NCBI GenBank assembly: GCA_029204225.1
Contig: CM055111.1
Location: 28,912,340 to 28,976,339, forward strand
Direction of reading: 5' to 3'
From: Diphasiastrum complanatum
Taxonomy: Eukaryota > Streptophyta > Lycopodiopsida > Lycopodiales > Lycopodiaceae
DNA: 64,000 bases
Shown: positions 53,399-64,000 of the stretch, piece after piece
How the letters are laid out: each line of letters opens with the position of its first letter
How positions within the stretch are numbered: the stretch's first letter is position 1
Position numbers and translations under genes: made by a program
The notes under the pieces: generated by a model
The model's input: the letters and a program-made list of their open reading frames with translations, nothing else
Databases searched by the model: none
Told to the model about the DNA's origin: nothing

Positions 53399-54763
53399 TT
53401 ATAACAGCAGAGATGCGGATGCCATTAGAAACAAAATGAGAAGACCGTGGTGGAAAGAAAAGGATGCTGCTCCTGCATTGGTACGGACAGAAGGGCCTGG
53501 AGCAATCTCAGGGCTGAGGCCTGGGATAACTTCAGATGGTGGGGGGGCAGGAGGAGAAGAGGTTGGCGTTGAAGGGATAGGTGAGAGCACTGGCACAGAC
53601 GCAGGTGATGGGATTGGCACAGAAACAGGGCTGAGTAATGGCGACGGAGGCTCGGCTAGAGGAGCAGGGGTCAGAGGGGTGGGAGCCAGTGCAGGATTTG
53701 CTTGAGGAACAGGTGATCCCAAAGGAGATGGTCCAGGAGCGCCTCCTGGTGAGGCAGCGAACAACTCTGGAGGAAGAAGGACGTTGTCAATGGCAAACAC
53801 TGACACGGGAGGTTGATCATAAAGAGTGTTCGTGATCTGTGCCTTGCTTACACCCGTGTCAATGATAACAACTCCTTTGACGGAAGAAATGTTCTGCGTG
53901 TATTTTCCCCCACTGCTTCCGGATGCTTCAGTTGGAAGAGCGGGATTTGAGACGGTCTGCAGAGATCCCAGTGGGAAGTAGCTTGATAGAACGTGGAACT
54001 TCAGCATGGTGGCTTTCTGGACGTCGGTGAGCTTTGCCATTGCACCATTAGGTAAGGCGTTGAAGGCATCATCAGAAGGAGCTAAAACAGTTAAGCCAGG
54101 GCCAGTTTCCTTGCTTGCCAATGCAGTACCAACACCGCTATTCTTGAGAAGAGTCACAAGAGTATTGAACTTGCCAGCCTTCTCAAGTACGCTGATCAGG
54201 TCCACCTGGCCTGCTGCGTTGTTGCTAACACCAATAGGCATCAACATATGATCAATCTGAAAAATGGATATGTTATAAGGATAACTAGCCACACTCTTCT
54301 CGAGGGTGGCATTTGGAGGTCCACCTCCCACCGGCATGCCAAATCCTATTACTCCAGATTTACTGACTGTCAAGTTCAGGAAGCCATCGTTCGCAGCAGC
54401 CCGTCCGGTAGTCTGATAGAGTGTAGTTAACAGAACGCCAGTGGCATTTGTCATGGATCGAATCTCCGTTACGTCAAGATACTGCAAAAGCACATGATAC
54501 CGGCAAATATCACCCATTAGCCCGTCTGGAATATTTCCGCCAAAGCGATCTATCATTGGTTTTAGAACTGAGTCAGCAACAGCCAGTATTGTAAGCGATG
54601 ATCTGGCGTTGATTTCCATCGCCACTGAAGTTTGCGATAAAAGTCCGTTGAACATAGCGAGCTCCTGGTTCTTTTCCAGGACAACTGTGATATTTGGTGC
54701 AGATGAAACAGCGAGAACAAGAAGGGAAAAGACAAGTAAAGGGAGCTGGATACGAAGCTCCAT
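53399..54763 (-). CDS. fasciclin-like arabinogalactan protein (FLA), GPI-anchored
   Basis: An intact 454-residue single-exon frame from ATG 54763. An N-terminal signal peptide (LRIQLPLLVFSLLVLAVSSA) is followed by two fasciclin (FAS1) domains at about residues 23-175 and 188-335. FAS1-1 shows SLTILAVADSVL, YHVLLQYL and ISIFQIDHMLMP; FAS1-2 shows LTVLAPSDDAFNAL, KFHVLSSYF and SVFAIDNVLLPPEL. A Pro/Ala/Ser AGP region (about 342-425, many AP and SP pairs for hydroxyproline arabinogalactans) and a hydrophobic GPI-type tail (HHGLLILFLMASASLLL) complete it. Several N-glycosylation sites (NIT, NAT, NLT, NIS) are visible. Two-FAS FLAs act at the plasma membrane and wall in expansion and adhesion. The open frame extends to 54808 without an upstream ATG. 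Confidence 0.93.
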   Translation of the reverse strand: MELRIQLPLLVFSLLVLAVSSAPNITVVLEKNQELAMFNGLLSQTSVAMEINARSSLTILAVADSVLKPMIDRFGGNIPDGLMGDICRYHVLLQYLDVTEIRSMTNATGVLLTTLYQTTGRAAANDGFLNLTVSKSGVIGFGMPVGGGPPNATLEKSVASYPYNISIFQIDHMLMPIGVSNNAAGQVDLISVLEKAGKFNTLVTLLKNSGVGTALASKETGPGLTVLAPSDDAFNALPNGAMAKLTDVQKATMLKFHVLSSYFPLGSLQTVSNPALPTEASGSSGGKYTQNISSVKGVVIIDTGVSKAQITNTLYDQPPVSVFAIDNVLLPPELFAASPGGAPGPSPLGSPVPQANPALAPTPLTPAPLAEPPSPLLSPVSVPIPSPASVPVLSPIPSTPTSSPPAPPPSEVIPGLSPEIAPGPSVRTNAGAASFSFHHGLLILFLMASASLLL

Positions 54764-55670
54764 GCTTGCAATGGACGATGAGAGATTGGAGAAGAGAAGA
54801 CGAAACAATCGCTCAAAGATACCACAAGTCTGTATAATAAACTGAACACTAGATGTCGAAAGAAGGCTTTACGATGTGAAAGAATAAGCGCCCACTGTCA
54901 ATAGCCAGGAACGTTCAGTGCACAGAATAGTATGGCGTGATTGATTTGGCTGGGAAAGATGACAAAGAAAGCTTGAAGGACAATGCCAAGGACACGAATG
55001 CGCGAGAGTGTGACAGACCAACAATCCGGAAACAACAGCGCAGCAAAAATTTATTCTTCACACCTCAAAACCTTCTTGCACGAAGCCGACTGCAGGGACC
55101 AGACCAGAGAGCACTGAGCAGAACTTCCCAGAAATGCCAAGAATACGACGATGCTTTGTCAGTGTACTACCAATAAACAGCGAGCAACCCACCAACACTG
55201 ACCTACACACCACTCAACTCCTTCAGCTACAGTAAAAAGAGACCAAAACTGAGCACGCAATAACGATAAATCCTCAAAACAAGCCCAGCTGCAAGCTAAT
55301 CTTTCCACTCACAATTGCAGCAAAAGCATGCAAGGTACATAGATCAATCAATTCTTCTCTACGAGCACTTAGGATGAAGGAGGAGGAAAAAGCAAAGAGG
55401 ACGGAAGCACAGACAGAAGAGAAGAAAGCGAAGGGAGCGCAGCTAGCGAGGAGGATGAGAAAGAGAAACAGCGATGGTGTTATTAAATAAGAAGAAGAAG
55501 AAGAAGAAGAAGAGGAGGAAGAAAGAAGGAAATGGGGGGCCCATGGAAAAACGGGCAGAGAGAGGCCACCTTCGTAAAGGGCGCATAAATCCTCGCGCCC
55601 TAATAAACGGTACCAAAATGGGGGGCCCCCACTAAACCGTTTGTCGAAAATCCTTAAGGCCGCCCCCATT
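54764..55670 (-). promoter_or_regulatory. upstream region of the FLA gene
   Basis: GC-richer than its surroundings and free of retroelement motifs. On the reverse strand it has a TTATTTAATA stretch (55490-55481), preceded by a (CTT)n tract and followed by pyrimidine-rich sequence, as in a plant core promoter and 5' leader. A possible leader donor (TTGTGAGTGG) is near 55310. The start site and any leader intron are inferred, not shown. Confidence 0.35.
55489..55523 (+). repeat. (AAG)n tract upstream of FLA
   Basis: About eight AAG/GAA units then AGG-rich sequence. It reads as a CTT-rich tract in the direction of the FLA gene. Confidence 0.8.
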
Positions 55671-56642
55671 CACGCCCTCCCTTACCTTCAAGGCACCAGC
55701 CTATCCATAATCTATGCCTGCCAAGAGGAGTTTTGAGGCTATATTATGTTTGTCCTTTTTCAATGCACTACTTGGAGGAGGGAGAAATCTGAAGGGAGGT
55801 TTTTGGTAGTGTTCCGGAAACCTTTTTGGGGTTCCCCTCCAAAAACCTATATTTCAAGAACTTTTCCGATTTTTCATAAGGATGACCCTCAATTACATGC
55901 CGGTTAGACATTATGACCTAAGAAAGCTTGCAAGTTTTTGAGCCGATATCTAGCAAAAGTTGCCGGTTCCATTCTTGGACTTTGCCAGTTTTTTTTTTTC
56001 TTAAACACTAGTTTTTGGTGCAATCCCTTAACATAAGCTCCACACACAAAACCTCATCCATTGTGTGATTATGTTTAGGTTTTCTTTGGTCTTTTTATTA
56101 TTTTATTAATGACGACGTGACACATTACATTAACTTCCTTGTGGAAAGTTGTGTAAAAGAGCAATCATTTTTAGTTATTGCCATTCCATTAGGTGAGGTG
56201 TGACAAATTTCTTCATGAAAAAAGAAGGCATGAGTCTTGGAAGAAGAAGGAATTAGTTGGTGACCCACACATGGTGAAATGGCAATCCCAAAATTGCACA
56301 ACACCTTGTGGAGGTCGTTAGTACTAGCTATGTATAACCTTGTTTGATAGCATGTGGTTGCCTACACCGTTGCTTTTTTTAAGGGTGTTGTCACACTTGA
56401 CTACTCAACAAGTGTCGGAATGACTGAAAGTGGTTTTTTGGGACTAAGGGCCTTGCTTGGAATGTTAAGTTGCAAAAATTTGGACCAATGGCACAATAGT
56501 GACTTAAATGGGCCATTTAATTTGCAACACTTCCATTACACTTACCACCCTGATGTGAAAAAGGCGTGGTCCATTGCTCTCCTTCTCACTTGCCAAGGCC
56601 TAAAAATGACAAATGAGAAAATGGGAGTTACCACTAGAGTAA

Positions 56643-56714
<72 letters not shown>

Positions 56715-58438
56715 TTTTCCTTGCACATCAATATATGGAGGCCACAAGCCACATACGTCCTACAGCTCAACATAGAGTAGTAGACATTTCCCAATGTACC
56801 ATATGCGTAGTTGTAGGCCAAGTTTTGCATTTGCTTACTAAATAAAAAAATTCGTCATGAACTGGAAAAAAAAAATCTTAATTAGGGTTTTAACTCATAT
56901 GAGCCAATACCATTAGCTCTCATTATGTAATGTTTTTTTGACTTGCATCCACTATAAAATTTCCATTGTTGAAATATTGGACAAAACAACTAATATCTTA
57001 AAAAGAACAAATTTAAACATGCATAAGTGGCACTCATCACATCTCTAGAATGTTGAATATATCAAAGCTTTAGCCCATTTTCGTTATGACATAATGATAG
57101 CGTATGCTCATGCAATCGTACAAGATTGCAAAATAATCAACAAATGGGTCAACAACTATCATAGAGCGACAACAAAATGACGTTAATGTAAACTTTGAGA
57201 GAGAAGAGCTCTTTTCCACTTTGCACTTGACCTAGCTGACCTATCTACACGTCAACAAGGACGTCAACAAGGCACTTGCTTGCTTGGAAGTAGATGGTCC
57301 ATAAATGAGATGTGTTGCTAATTACAGCAAGACTAACTGAGTCACACTCCCCCTGTTATTCAGGTCATGGAATAGAAATTGCTGACAAATGCCCATGGGA
57401 TTGATGACTCTCCATGCATGTTCTCTCTAGTAATCATATAACTCATACATAATCCAATCATAGCCATGTTACTAAAGGCGTTCCATAACTAGAAGTAAAG
57501 CTCAATTAGCTCATGTTAGTTCTTAACCAACTAACAATGATTATCCTTGGCCTAATACTGGTTATCTAGACGTGTTATATGAGAAAGTTACCTTATTGAT
57601 AAATCTCAATCATTGATTAGTCTATAACATCTGCAATGTTCAAAAAATAAACCAATATTTATTCACTTCAATTTTCAAAACATGAGTTACTTTTTTCCTT
57701 CCAAATTTGCTAAGTTTGTTCTCTACTAGAAGCTCAAGCTCAAGATAAAGCTCTAGAAACACAAACTTAAGTTGTTAAATATTTTTCTTGATCTTAACCA
57801 AAAAATAAAAGCTAGAGTGTTTGCTTGAGATAAGTTCCAAAAGAGGACCCAAAAACATAAGTTGAGATTTTCTCTTATGACAAACTCTTTTAAGCTAAAG
57901 CTTCTTTCTAGGTCTGATGATTGATAAGGTAACCAAATTTTCTTGAACTAAAATCTAGTCACTTTGTGATTGCAATTTGTAATCTATGTGAATCTCTAGT
58001 GCTTTGGTAAAGCAAAACTTTGGTTTGTTTGTAAAAGCTTGTGCTAAAACATTATCAATTCTTGGAAGTTGTTGTACATGAACATGATTCAATGGTTTTT
58101 TTTTTTAATTGGTTTGTTGCACCACAATATATAATTTTATGCTTATGGGTGTCCTAGTGGGTTGTGTGTCCATTTCTACGCTGTCAAAATACATAGTATC
58201 TCACACAAGTTTTCTTGTGGGATTTGCATCCTTAAATACCTCTCTCATGCTTTATATATGTATCAAACGTCTTGATTACCCCTCAATCTATGTGTAAGAT
58301 TTCAAGCTCGCAATAAGTTGAACAAACTCTTGAGATCCAAGCAATAGTTTGCTTTATTTTTCACATGCTCAGAGGAGGTGGAAAAGCGTTGCTACCATAT
58401 TCAAAAAGCAAGCTAGCCATCAACATTGGTAGGAAACA
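55671..58438. other. AT-rich intergenic stretch
   Basis: No gene, tRNA or retroelement domain is recognised. An open frame at 56354-56845 depends on the GA repeat for its second half and is not supported. A 10-bp inverted repeat (AGGTTTTTGG/CCAAAAACCT) lies at about 55797-55848. Confidence 0.4.
56648..56711 (+). repeat. (GA)32 microsatellite
   Basis: 64 bp of uninterrupted GA. Confidence 0.95.
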
Positions 58439-58457
58439 TTTCATCATCATCATCATC

Positions 58458-58512
<55 letters not shown>
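58439..58512 (+). repeat. (TCA)n-(TA)n microsatellite
   Basis: Six or seven TCA units are followed by about 26 TA units (58460-58512). Confidence 0.95.
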
Positions 58513-58514
<2 letters not shown>

Positions 58515-58519
58515 ACATG

Positions 58520-59125
58520 AACTCAAGAGCAGCAATCTAAAATGAACTCATGGAGAGAAGGGTGGAGGACTATATATAGACTTTTTTTGGTAGGAATTCG
58601 CAACTTCACTCAGAAGTCGTCCTCAGTGTCTACGATTTGGTAATGATGGTCGCAAATTTTGAGGCAACGTTCTGAGAGTCTGCGAATTCTTGTAAGAGAG
58701 TTTTTTATGCCAAAAGAGAAAAACCGACTGATAGTGCCAAACTATGTCTGATTAGAATTCGCAGAGATGACAAAGAAATTGTGGCAATCGTTTTGAGCTC
58801 CAGCGAATTGTCTGCGAATTTTGATGATGGATATCTGATGAATAAACTACATTTTTCTATTTTTAAATTTTTTTTGATCTGAGATAGAATTTGCGGAGGC
58901 CAAAAATAAATCGTGCTCTGTAGAAAAGGGGTCAGGCGAATTTTATCTGAGATGATGTGAAAAAATTTTCTTCTGAAACTAATGACTTTTTGGTTTTCTC
59001 AGAGAAGACTGTTGGTATACCAAATCTGATAGTATCTTGATGGTTTGAACAAGAAAGCACAACAAAAAATGTTGTCGAAATGGTAGGCAGGCAATAAAAA
59101 ATGAAGAAAAACCAATAGGAAACAA
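58520..59125 (-). repeat. possible 3' LTR of gypsy Y
   Basis: It lies just beyond the integrase C-terminus of gypsy Y, where the 3' LTR is expected. It has repeated GCGAATT/AATTCGC motifs but no coding content. No partner LTR is in the window, so this rests on position only. Confidence 0.3.
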
Positions 59126-60270
59126 CTAATATATATCAAGATAAAAACAGGGTTCATTGTCCTTTCTCAGTCGGCTCCCATTGACCACAGTGTCGAGGAT
59201 ATTGCCTTGAAGGGTTTGGAGTTGTACATATCCAAAGGCAAAGATTTTTTTAATGACGTAAGGTCCTTGGCCAAAAAATTTCAATTTGCCTTTGAAGGCT
59301 TTGGCCTGGTATAGCAAGACCTTATCTCCAACCTGGAAGTCTCTAAGTTTCAATGAGCGATCATGCCATGCTTTTTGTCGTCGTTTGTGGACTTGTTGAG
59401 CATAAATGCTGATCCGTCGTGTTTCACAGAGTTGCTCCAGATGGAATAACCTGTTTGCTAGATTCTAGTGAGTATTGAGCTCAAGGTTATAGGCTACTCG
59501 AAGGGAGGGGATATGGAGTTCCACAGGCATAACGGCTTCTTGGCCATATGTGAGCTGGAAAGGGGTTAGGCCTGTAGCTCGCTTCGAGGTGGTGCGATAA
59601 GCCCAGAGAGCAGCATGGAGTTTAAGTTCCCAATCAGATCGGTTGGATTCGACGGTTTTGGTGAGAATTCCACATAGGATTTTATTGGTGGATTCCGCTC
59701 GACCATTGCAGCGTGGATAGTATGGGGAACTTTTGCGATGTACCACAAAAAATTTGGAAAGAAGATCTGTTATGACAGAGTTAAGGAAATGTGTACCCCT
59801 ATCACTGATAAGCTCTAGAGAACATTCGAAACAAACTATAACCTGTTCATAGAGAAAGTTGGCGGTAGAACAAGCGTCAACATTGCAAACAACTCTTGCT
59901 TCAGCCCATTTGGTGCAATAGTCTGTAGCTACTATGATGTAACAAGATTGTGTGTGTTGAGCAGCAGGACTAATAGGTCCGACATAATCAATTCTCCATT
60001 TCTGGAAAGCTTGATCAGTGGGTACGGGGTGTAAAGGCATGTAGTCTGTTTTCTGAAAGCGTTTTGTGCGTTGGCAGACATCACAAGCCTTAGTGTAATT
60101 GTGCATATCCTTGAAGAGTGTTGGCCACCAAAAACCGGCCAAGAGGATTTTCTTAGCAGTTGTTTTAGAAGAGAAATGGCCTGCACCAATACCTTCATGA
60201 GTGAGGGAAATTACAGAGGGTATTTCACCTTCAGTAAGACATCGTTGGACAATTCCATCTAATCCTTGCT
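59126..60270 (-). pseudogene. gypsy Y integrase (catalytic triad intact)
   Basis: The zinc-domain end is DMHNYTKACDVCQRTKRFQK, with an upstream HEG..H segment. The core keeps all three acids: KWRIDYVGPISPAA, LISDRGTHFLNS and YPRCNGRAESTNKIL. WELKLHAALWAYRTTSKRAT and GLTPFQLTYGQEAVMPVELH follow. After a stop near 59463, the C-terminal block LRDFQVGDKVLLYQAKAFKG and GPYVIKKIFAFGYVQLQTLQ is the usual gypsy tail. About 225 open codons form the core; one or two stops separate the rest. Confidence 0.85.
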
Positions 60271-60277
60271 TGTAGAG

Positions 60278-60845
60278 TTATCCTGCAATTAACGTATAAG
60301 GTTGAGTTTTGAGGACCAACGCACGATGTTCAAGTTTAGAGAAGAAAGGATCCATCTGCCCTGAAGTTAAACATTCTGTAATTTCCTTAGCCCATATAGG
60401 TGTGGACTCAACTTGGAAAAGGATTGCATCTGGTAATTCATCGTTGACACCTTGATCAGGGGTAGAAAGGTTAGGGATTCGGGATAGATGGCCTGCTAGA
60501 AAATGTTGAACTCCTTTACGAACCACGATCCTAAACTCAAATTCTCGCAGTAATAGGATCCATCTAGTAATACGACCTATGGTGCAAGTCTTGTTAATGA
60601 GATACAACAGTGCTTGATGATCAGTGAAGAACGCAAAGACTTTTCCTAGAAGATAATGGCGAAACTTCTGAACCGCATATACCATTGCCAAGGCTTCACA
60701 TTAGGTAGTGGTATAATTGACTTCAGCAGGTATCAATTGTCGACTAAGAAAACGGATTGGGTAGTCCTTTTTGAATTCTCCCGGTTGGGTGAGCACTGCT
60801 CCAATTTGATGTGCAGCAAAGACAGCCTTGGATTGTAAGCTTGAG
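60278..60845 (-). pseudogene. gypsy Y RNase H
   Basis: GEFKKDYPIRFLSRQLIPAE, ALAMVYAVQKFRHYLLGKVF, FFTDHQALLYLINKTCTIGR and GVQHFLAGHLSRIPNL give the domain in order. One TAA breaks it near 60700. The rightward continuation is gag-like, not RT, so about 1.5 kb of pol has been deleted. Confidence 0.8.
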
Positions 60846-61220
60846 TATTGGGATCCACTGGTTGAGCATTAGAATCACAGTATAATAAACAACCGTTTCA
60901 GTAGAGTACTGCGGTTGAGTATTTTCTTCCACATGGTAGGTGGCCGGCTCGATGGTATTCGAATCAAGATAATGGACAACATTTTGTGGGTCAGGTTGGT
61001 TAACAACAAACTGTTGACATGGGGATGGGTATTGATTTGGTGCAGGTGGTCGTGGTTGGTAAATCCCTAGTCGTGGCACAGGTTGTTGTGGCGAGTAAGG
61101 GCGGTATGCTCGATAGATGGTGGGTCTGGTGGCTACTGGGAAATGATTTCGCAGTTGAGGGCATTCATTAGCAGTGTGATGCTGTGAGCAGATTGGACAC
61201 CAGACATTTCCCTTGCTTAT
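60846..61220 (-). pseudogene. gypsy Y gag, zinc finger and proline-rich tail
   Basis: VWCPICSQHHTANECPQLRN is a C-x2-C-x3-H-x4-C finger matching CSICAKNDTMNECPQLKK in family X at about 3030. The following segment LGIYQPRPPAPNQYPSPCQQ is proline/glutamine rich and leads to the deletion breakpoint. Confidence 0.6.
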
Positions 61221-61232
61221 TATTTAAGCTTC

Positions 61233-61330
61233 TACTCATGGACTTACAAAACACATACTCATATGTGGACTTACAAAAGCCATGGTTGAAGTTTATTGAC
61301 AGATACTCATATGTGGACTTACAAAACACA
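61233..61330 (+). repeat. short repeats within gypsy Y gag
   Basis: TACTCATATGTGGACTTACA occurs at 61256 and 61303, with a shorter form at 61233. The block interrupts the gag reading frame just upstream of the zinc finger. Confidence 0.75.
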
Positions 61331-61399
61331 TGCCACAGAGTTTTATTTCTTTCTTTATTTTCTCTGTGTTAGCACAGTTGCTAACAATAACTGCTGGCG

Positions 61400-63505
61400 C
61401 CACTCTGGCTGTGGTTGGAGGGCGGGGAGTGCTTGCAGCTCATTGTCATTTATGGTCTGTGCCGAAAATGATATCTGAAAGTCGCCTCTTGAAGACTCGT
61501 GGGGATACTTTGCTAGGAATTAGTTGATTTTCTCCTCCACGGACTTTGGACGTCAAAGCGCAACTGGCAGATATGGATCTCGAGCTCGTTGATCTAGAGA
61601 CTTGGCCCTCCCCTTGGCTTTGGCTCGGACCCGTGTCCTGGCTCTGATCTTGGTCTTGAGTGTCCGCTTCTGTATCAAGGGGCCGTTGATCTTGTGCACT
61701 CGATCCTTGATCTGGACTGCTTGCCCCTGCTGCTTGTTTTTCTTTTTCCTGGCTGGAGCTTGCCTGCGTAGCGTCGAAGGTGGGTGGTGCTGGAATTGCC
61801 ACCGAGGCTAACTGGGATTTTTCTCCATAAAACTTTGGCATGCCTTGAGGGTCTGCTTCGCCTGGGTGAGCTCCTGGTTTGCACTTGTCTGATATTTGTC
61901 AAACTCCGTCTGGTAGTCGTTTTATGTTTGGCTATATACCTGCACCTGATGTAGGAAGAGATTCATTTTCGCTTGAGATAGTGGTTTGATATCAGGTGCA
62001 GGTTGAGCTAACCAGACGAGCTTTTCACCTTGTAGTGCTTGCACCTCTGCTCCCAGATGTGTATTTTCTGCTTCGTATATCTAGAGTTGCACCTGGAGGG
62101 GGGCAAGCCTTTGGTAGGCTTCAGATTGAAGCTCCTGTACCTTTGGTAAAGCATCATGAACTGCTTTGAAGAGGCTCTGAATATACTGATTAAGGTCATC
62201 TTCTTTTTGCTGCAGCTTCAGGATCTCCTTGTGCCCGTCAAGCTCATATTGCTGGAGCAATTGTCAATTCTTGCTGCAGCTTCATGATTTCGGCTCGTAG
62301 TTGAGTGTTGTTGGTGGCTAGTTGTAGTACCTAGTTGTCCAATGAGGTTTTGGAAACTACCGCATCCTGGATGAAAGTGCCCAAGGCTTGATAGGTCGTC
62401 ATGATATCTGTGGGATCAGCCGGTACGCTTGAGTAGGGTCTTGTCGTGTGGAGGCCCCGATGACCTGTACTGTGTCATCATCATCTTCGACTAGCTTCTC
62501 CGAAGATTTTGAGCCATCAGGTGGGGTGGGGTCAACATGATCTGGCGATGGTACAAATGTGGTCTATACAAATGCATCATCAAGCAACGGTTTGTCGCCC
62601 TCGACAACTTTTACTGGAGAGGTGGGGGGTGTGAAAAAAGCAATAGTGACAACGGGGGTAAGGACGGATTGTCCAAACTGAAGAATGGGAGGAATAGAGG
62701 AGAACTAGAGGGTGGTGTGGAGGATGGAAGGAGAGGAGGGTTGTGATGTGGCTTGGCGTGGTGGTGAAAGGTGGATGAGTTGCATCCATGCCAAGGTGTT
62801 GGGAGAGAGCTGAGAGTCGGCTAGGTCGATTTGAAGTGGGGTGAATGTAGAAGCAGGGGCTATGGACGAAGCGATGGTGATGGAAGGGGTGGTAGAAGAT
62901 GGAATGGAGGTAGACGGTTAGTTCGTGCAGAAGGAAGGCATGCCAATCATATGGCACTATTGTAGGGCAGAAAAATCCCAAGAAGGACTCCACAATCTGA
63001 CTGGGCAGCTTGGATTGAATGTGATCCTTGCAAAATGTTAAAACAACTAGAAAGTTGTACTCAACAGATGCGCAGCTACCTGAATTATTGGGTCAGTGAT
63101 AGCGTCTATCAAATAATCGTTGTTAGTCTGGATTGGAATCTCAGGTGCAGTCTGGGTTATGAAAGGCTTGATCAGGCCCTTGGCCTGGTGATGGGAGATT
63201 GGCTGGCGATCACCGGACATTATGTCGACGGTGACCATGGAGTCTACGTTAACCTGTACCTTGTATGTGGTACCTTGGTAGAGGAAGTGGAAACGCGACT
63301 TTTGCATGTCCCAGGTGGCATATGCGTGAAGGGCGAGGCCCATGTTAATGTCAGAGCAAAAATGCGCTGGGTAAAAACCCATTGCTTCAAGAAGTGGGCC
63401 AGTCAGGGTGTCAGAAGGCAAGGGACAGATCTGGGTGGCAGAAGATATCTCACGTTTGATGACCTACTTGGTGCCAGAGTCATCAGAAGAGGAAGAGGAA
63501 GCCAT
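61400..63505 (-). pseudogene. long gag-like region with coiled coil (gypsy Y)
   Basis: ATG 63505 starts MASSSSSDDSGTK, then a TAG, then SDTLTGPLLEAMGFYPAHFC and HAYATWDMQKSRFHFLYQGT (to 63047). A Ser/Thr/Pro-rich segment continues in the same frame to about 62340 with a few stops. Next comes a heptad-like coiled coil (LATNNTQLRAEIMKLQQEL, KVQELQSEAYQRLAPLQVQL, LGAEVQALQGEKLVW, TSANQELTQAKQTLKACQ; 62330-61830), then a Gln/Asp/Ser-rich segment to 61446. The frame shifts twice. No known domain is recognised in the first 120 residues. Confidence 0.5.
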
Positions 63506-63529
63506 GTTAGAAATGGTTGTTAGAATCTA

Positions 63530-64000
63530 TTGGCTTCAATCCTTGTAAACCCCATTTCTGATACAAAGTAGTGGAGATCAAATTTACACCTGATCTTCCA
63601 TCTACCACTGTTGCCTCATCCTCAAATCTCTTGTGCTTGATCGGCAAGGTGATATTATGCTCTTCACTTTTCACACTGCTCTGATGTGGAGGACGTTACT
63701 TGTTTCTTCATAGCCCGCACAGTATATGGGCTCTGATGTTACTGGTTCCACTTCAGCTTTGGCCCATTCAGCCAGGAGGCTCTTGGCTTGTGGTGTAATC
63801 TGCAGTAATTCTTTAAGGGATAAACTAACATGGCTTGCTAGCAAACTTGCGAGCACTTTAGTGTGCAGATCCTCGGGCTCCACCATGTGGAAAGGTGGTT
63901 CATGATGCTGCAACTAATCGTTATGATCAGTTTGTAATGGTGAGTCTGCTTGTGGTACTGGTTCTTCAACAACAAGAGGTTTCGTAGGTATGTCTCTCGC
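63530..64000 (-). pseudogene. gypsy family X copy 4, gag tail and protease
   Basis: MQHHEPPFHMVEPEDLHTKV and LKELLQITPQAKSLLAEWAK (63913-63671) match the linker at 2283-1990. The protease block follows: HNITLPIKHKRFEDEATVVD, then GRSGVNLISTTLYQKWGLQG. The active-site triplet is D-G-R. It is cut at about 63530, 25 bp from the start of the gypsy Y gag, and continues beyond the window on the right. Confidence 0.65.

Larger units (their letters stand above)
59126..63505 (-). mobile_element. Ty3/gypsy remnant, family Y (gag, RNase H, IN)
   Basis: Leftward: a long gag-like region from ATG 63505 to about 60850, RNase H (60840-60278) and integrase (60270-59126). Protease and nearly all of RT are deleted at about 60840. 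The integrase is well preserved. Neither LTR is identified with confidence. Confidence 0.75.

Noticed and set aside
54764-54808. N-terminal extension of the FLA protein by 15 residues
   Set aside because: The first codon would be TTG; ATG at 54763 directly precedes a good signal peptide.
53382-54845. Several open frames on the strand opposite the FLA gene
   Set aside because: They are shadows of the GC-richer FLA coding sequence and have no domain or signal of their own.
55274-55669. 131-codon open frame with a poly-Ser run
   Set aside because: It depends on the AAG repeat and lies in the presumed FLA promoter/leader; no domain is present.
56354-56845. 163-codon open frame
   Set aside because: Its second half is the (GA)n repeat and the first half has no recognisable domain.
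61390-61400. TGGCGCCA as a gypsy primer-binding site
   Set aside because: It is an 8-bp palindrome, no LTR end lies next to it, and the surrounding sequence reads as gag.

Overview
This window is nuclear DNA of a land plant with a repeat-rich genome. It is a dense mosaic of decayed Ty1/copia and Ty3/gypsy LTR retrotransposons with only one intact host gene. Evidence for a plant: copia primer-binding sites complementary to initiator tRNA-Met (TGGTATCAGAGC), gypsy tRNA-Asp-type primer sites (TGGCGCC), a fasciclin-like arabinogalactan protein (FLA) gene, and a monodehydroascorbate reductase exon. The species cannot be fixed from the sequence.

Layout. 1-3.2 kb: reverse-strand gypsy gag/protease/RT remnant (family X). 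3.4-5.6 kb: forward copia A1 without RT. 5.6-6.7 kb: RNase H and LTR scrap. 6.8-9.4 kb: gypsy Z pol. 9.4-13.3 kb: copia B as LTR-internal-LTR-internal, with a repeated primer-binding site. 13.3-15.5 kb: island with host gene fragments, including one monodehydroascorbate reductase exon. 15.5-20 kb: copia C whose 5' half (reverse) and 3' half (forward) face away from each other; its gag carries an 83-bp tRNA-like retroposon with an 18-nt target duplication. 20-24.4 kb: copia D and E remnants. 24.4-26.1 kb: gypsy X gag next to a complete tRNA-Asp-like sequence. 28.6-31.4 kb: copia A3. 31.4-32.8 kb: copia F. 32.8-36.6 kb: gypsy W. 36.8-45.2 kb: gypsy G LTR, minisatellite leader and gag start, split by copia A2 (39,024-44,652, 5-bp target duplication). 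45.2-51.6 kb: gypsy X, copia E, A4, A5 and H fragments. 53.4-54.8 kb: FLA gene, reverse strand. 56-58.5 kb: simple repeats. 59.1-64 kb: gypsy Y with a well-kept integrase and a long coiled-coil gag-like region.

No element is autonomous. Stops, frameshifts, inversions and internal deletions are everywhere, and several copies have lost RT while keeping RNase H. The FLA gene is the only locus I would call functional: it encodes a secreted, probably GPI-anchored cell-wall/plasma-membrane glycoprotein. Retroelement family letters are local labels for this window.
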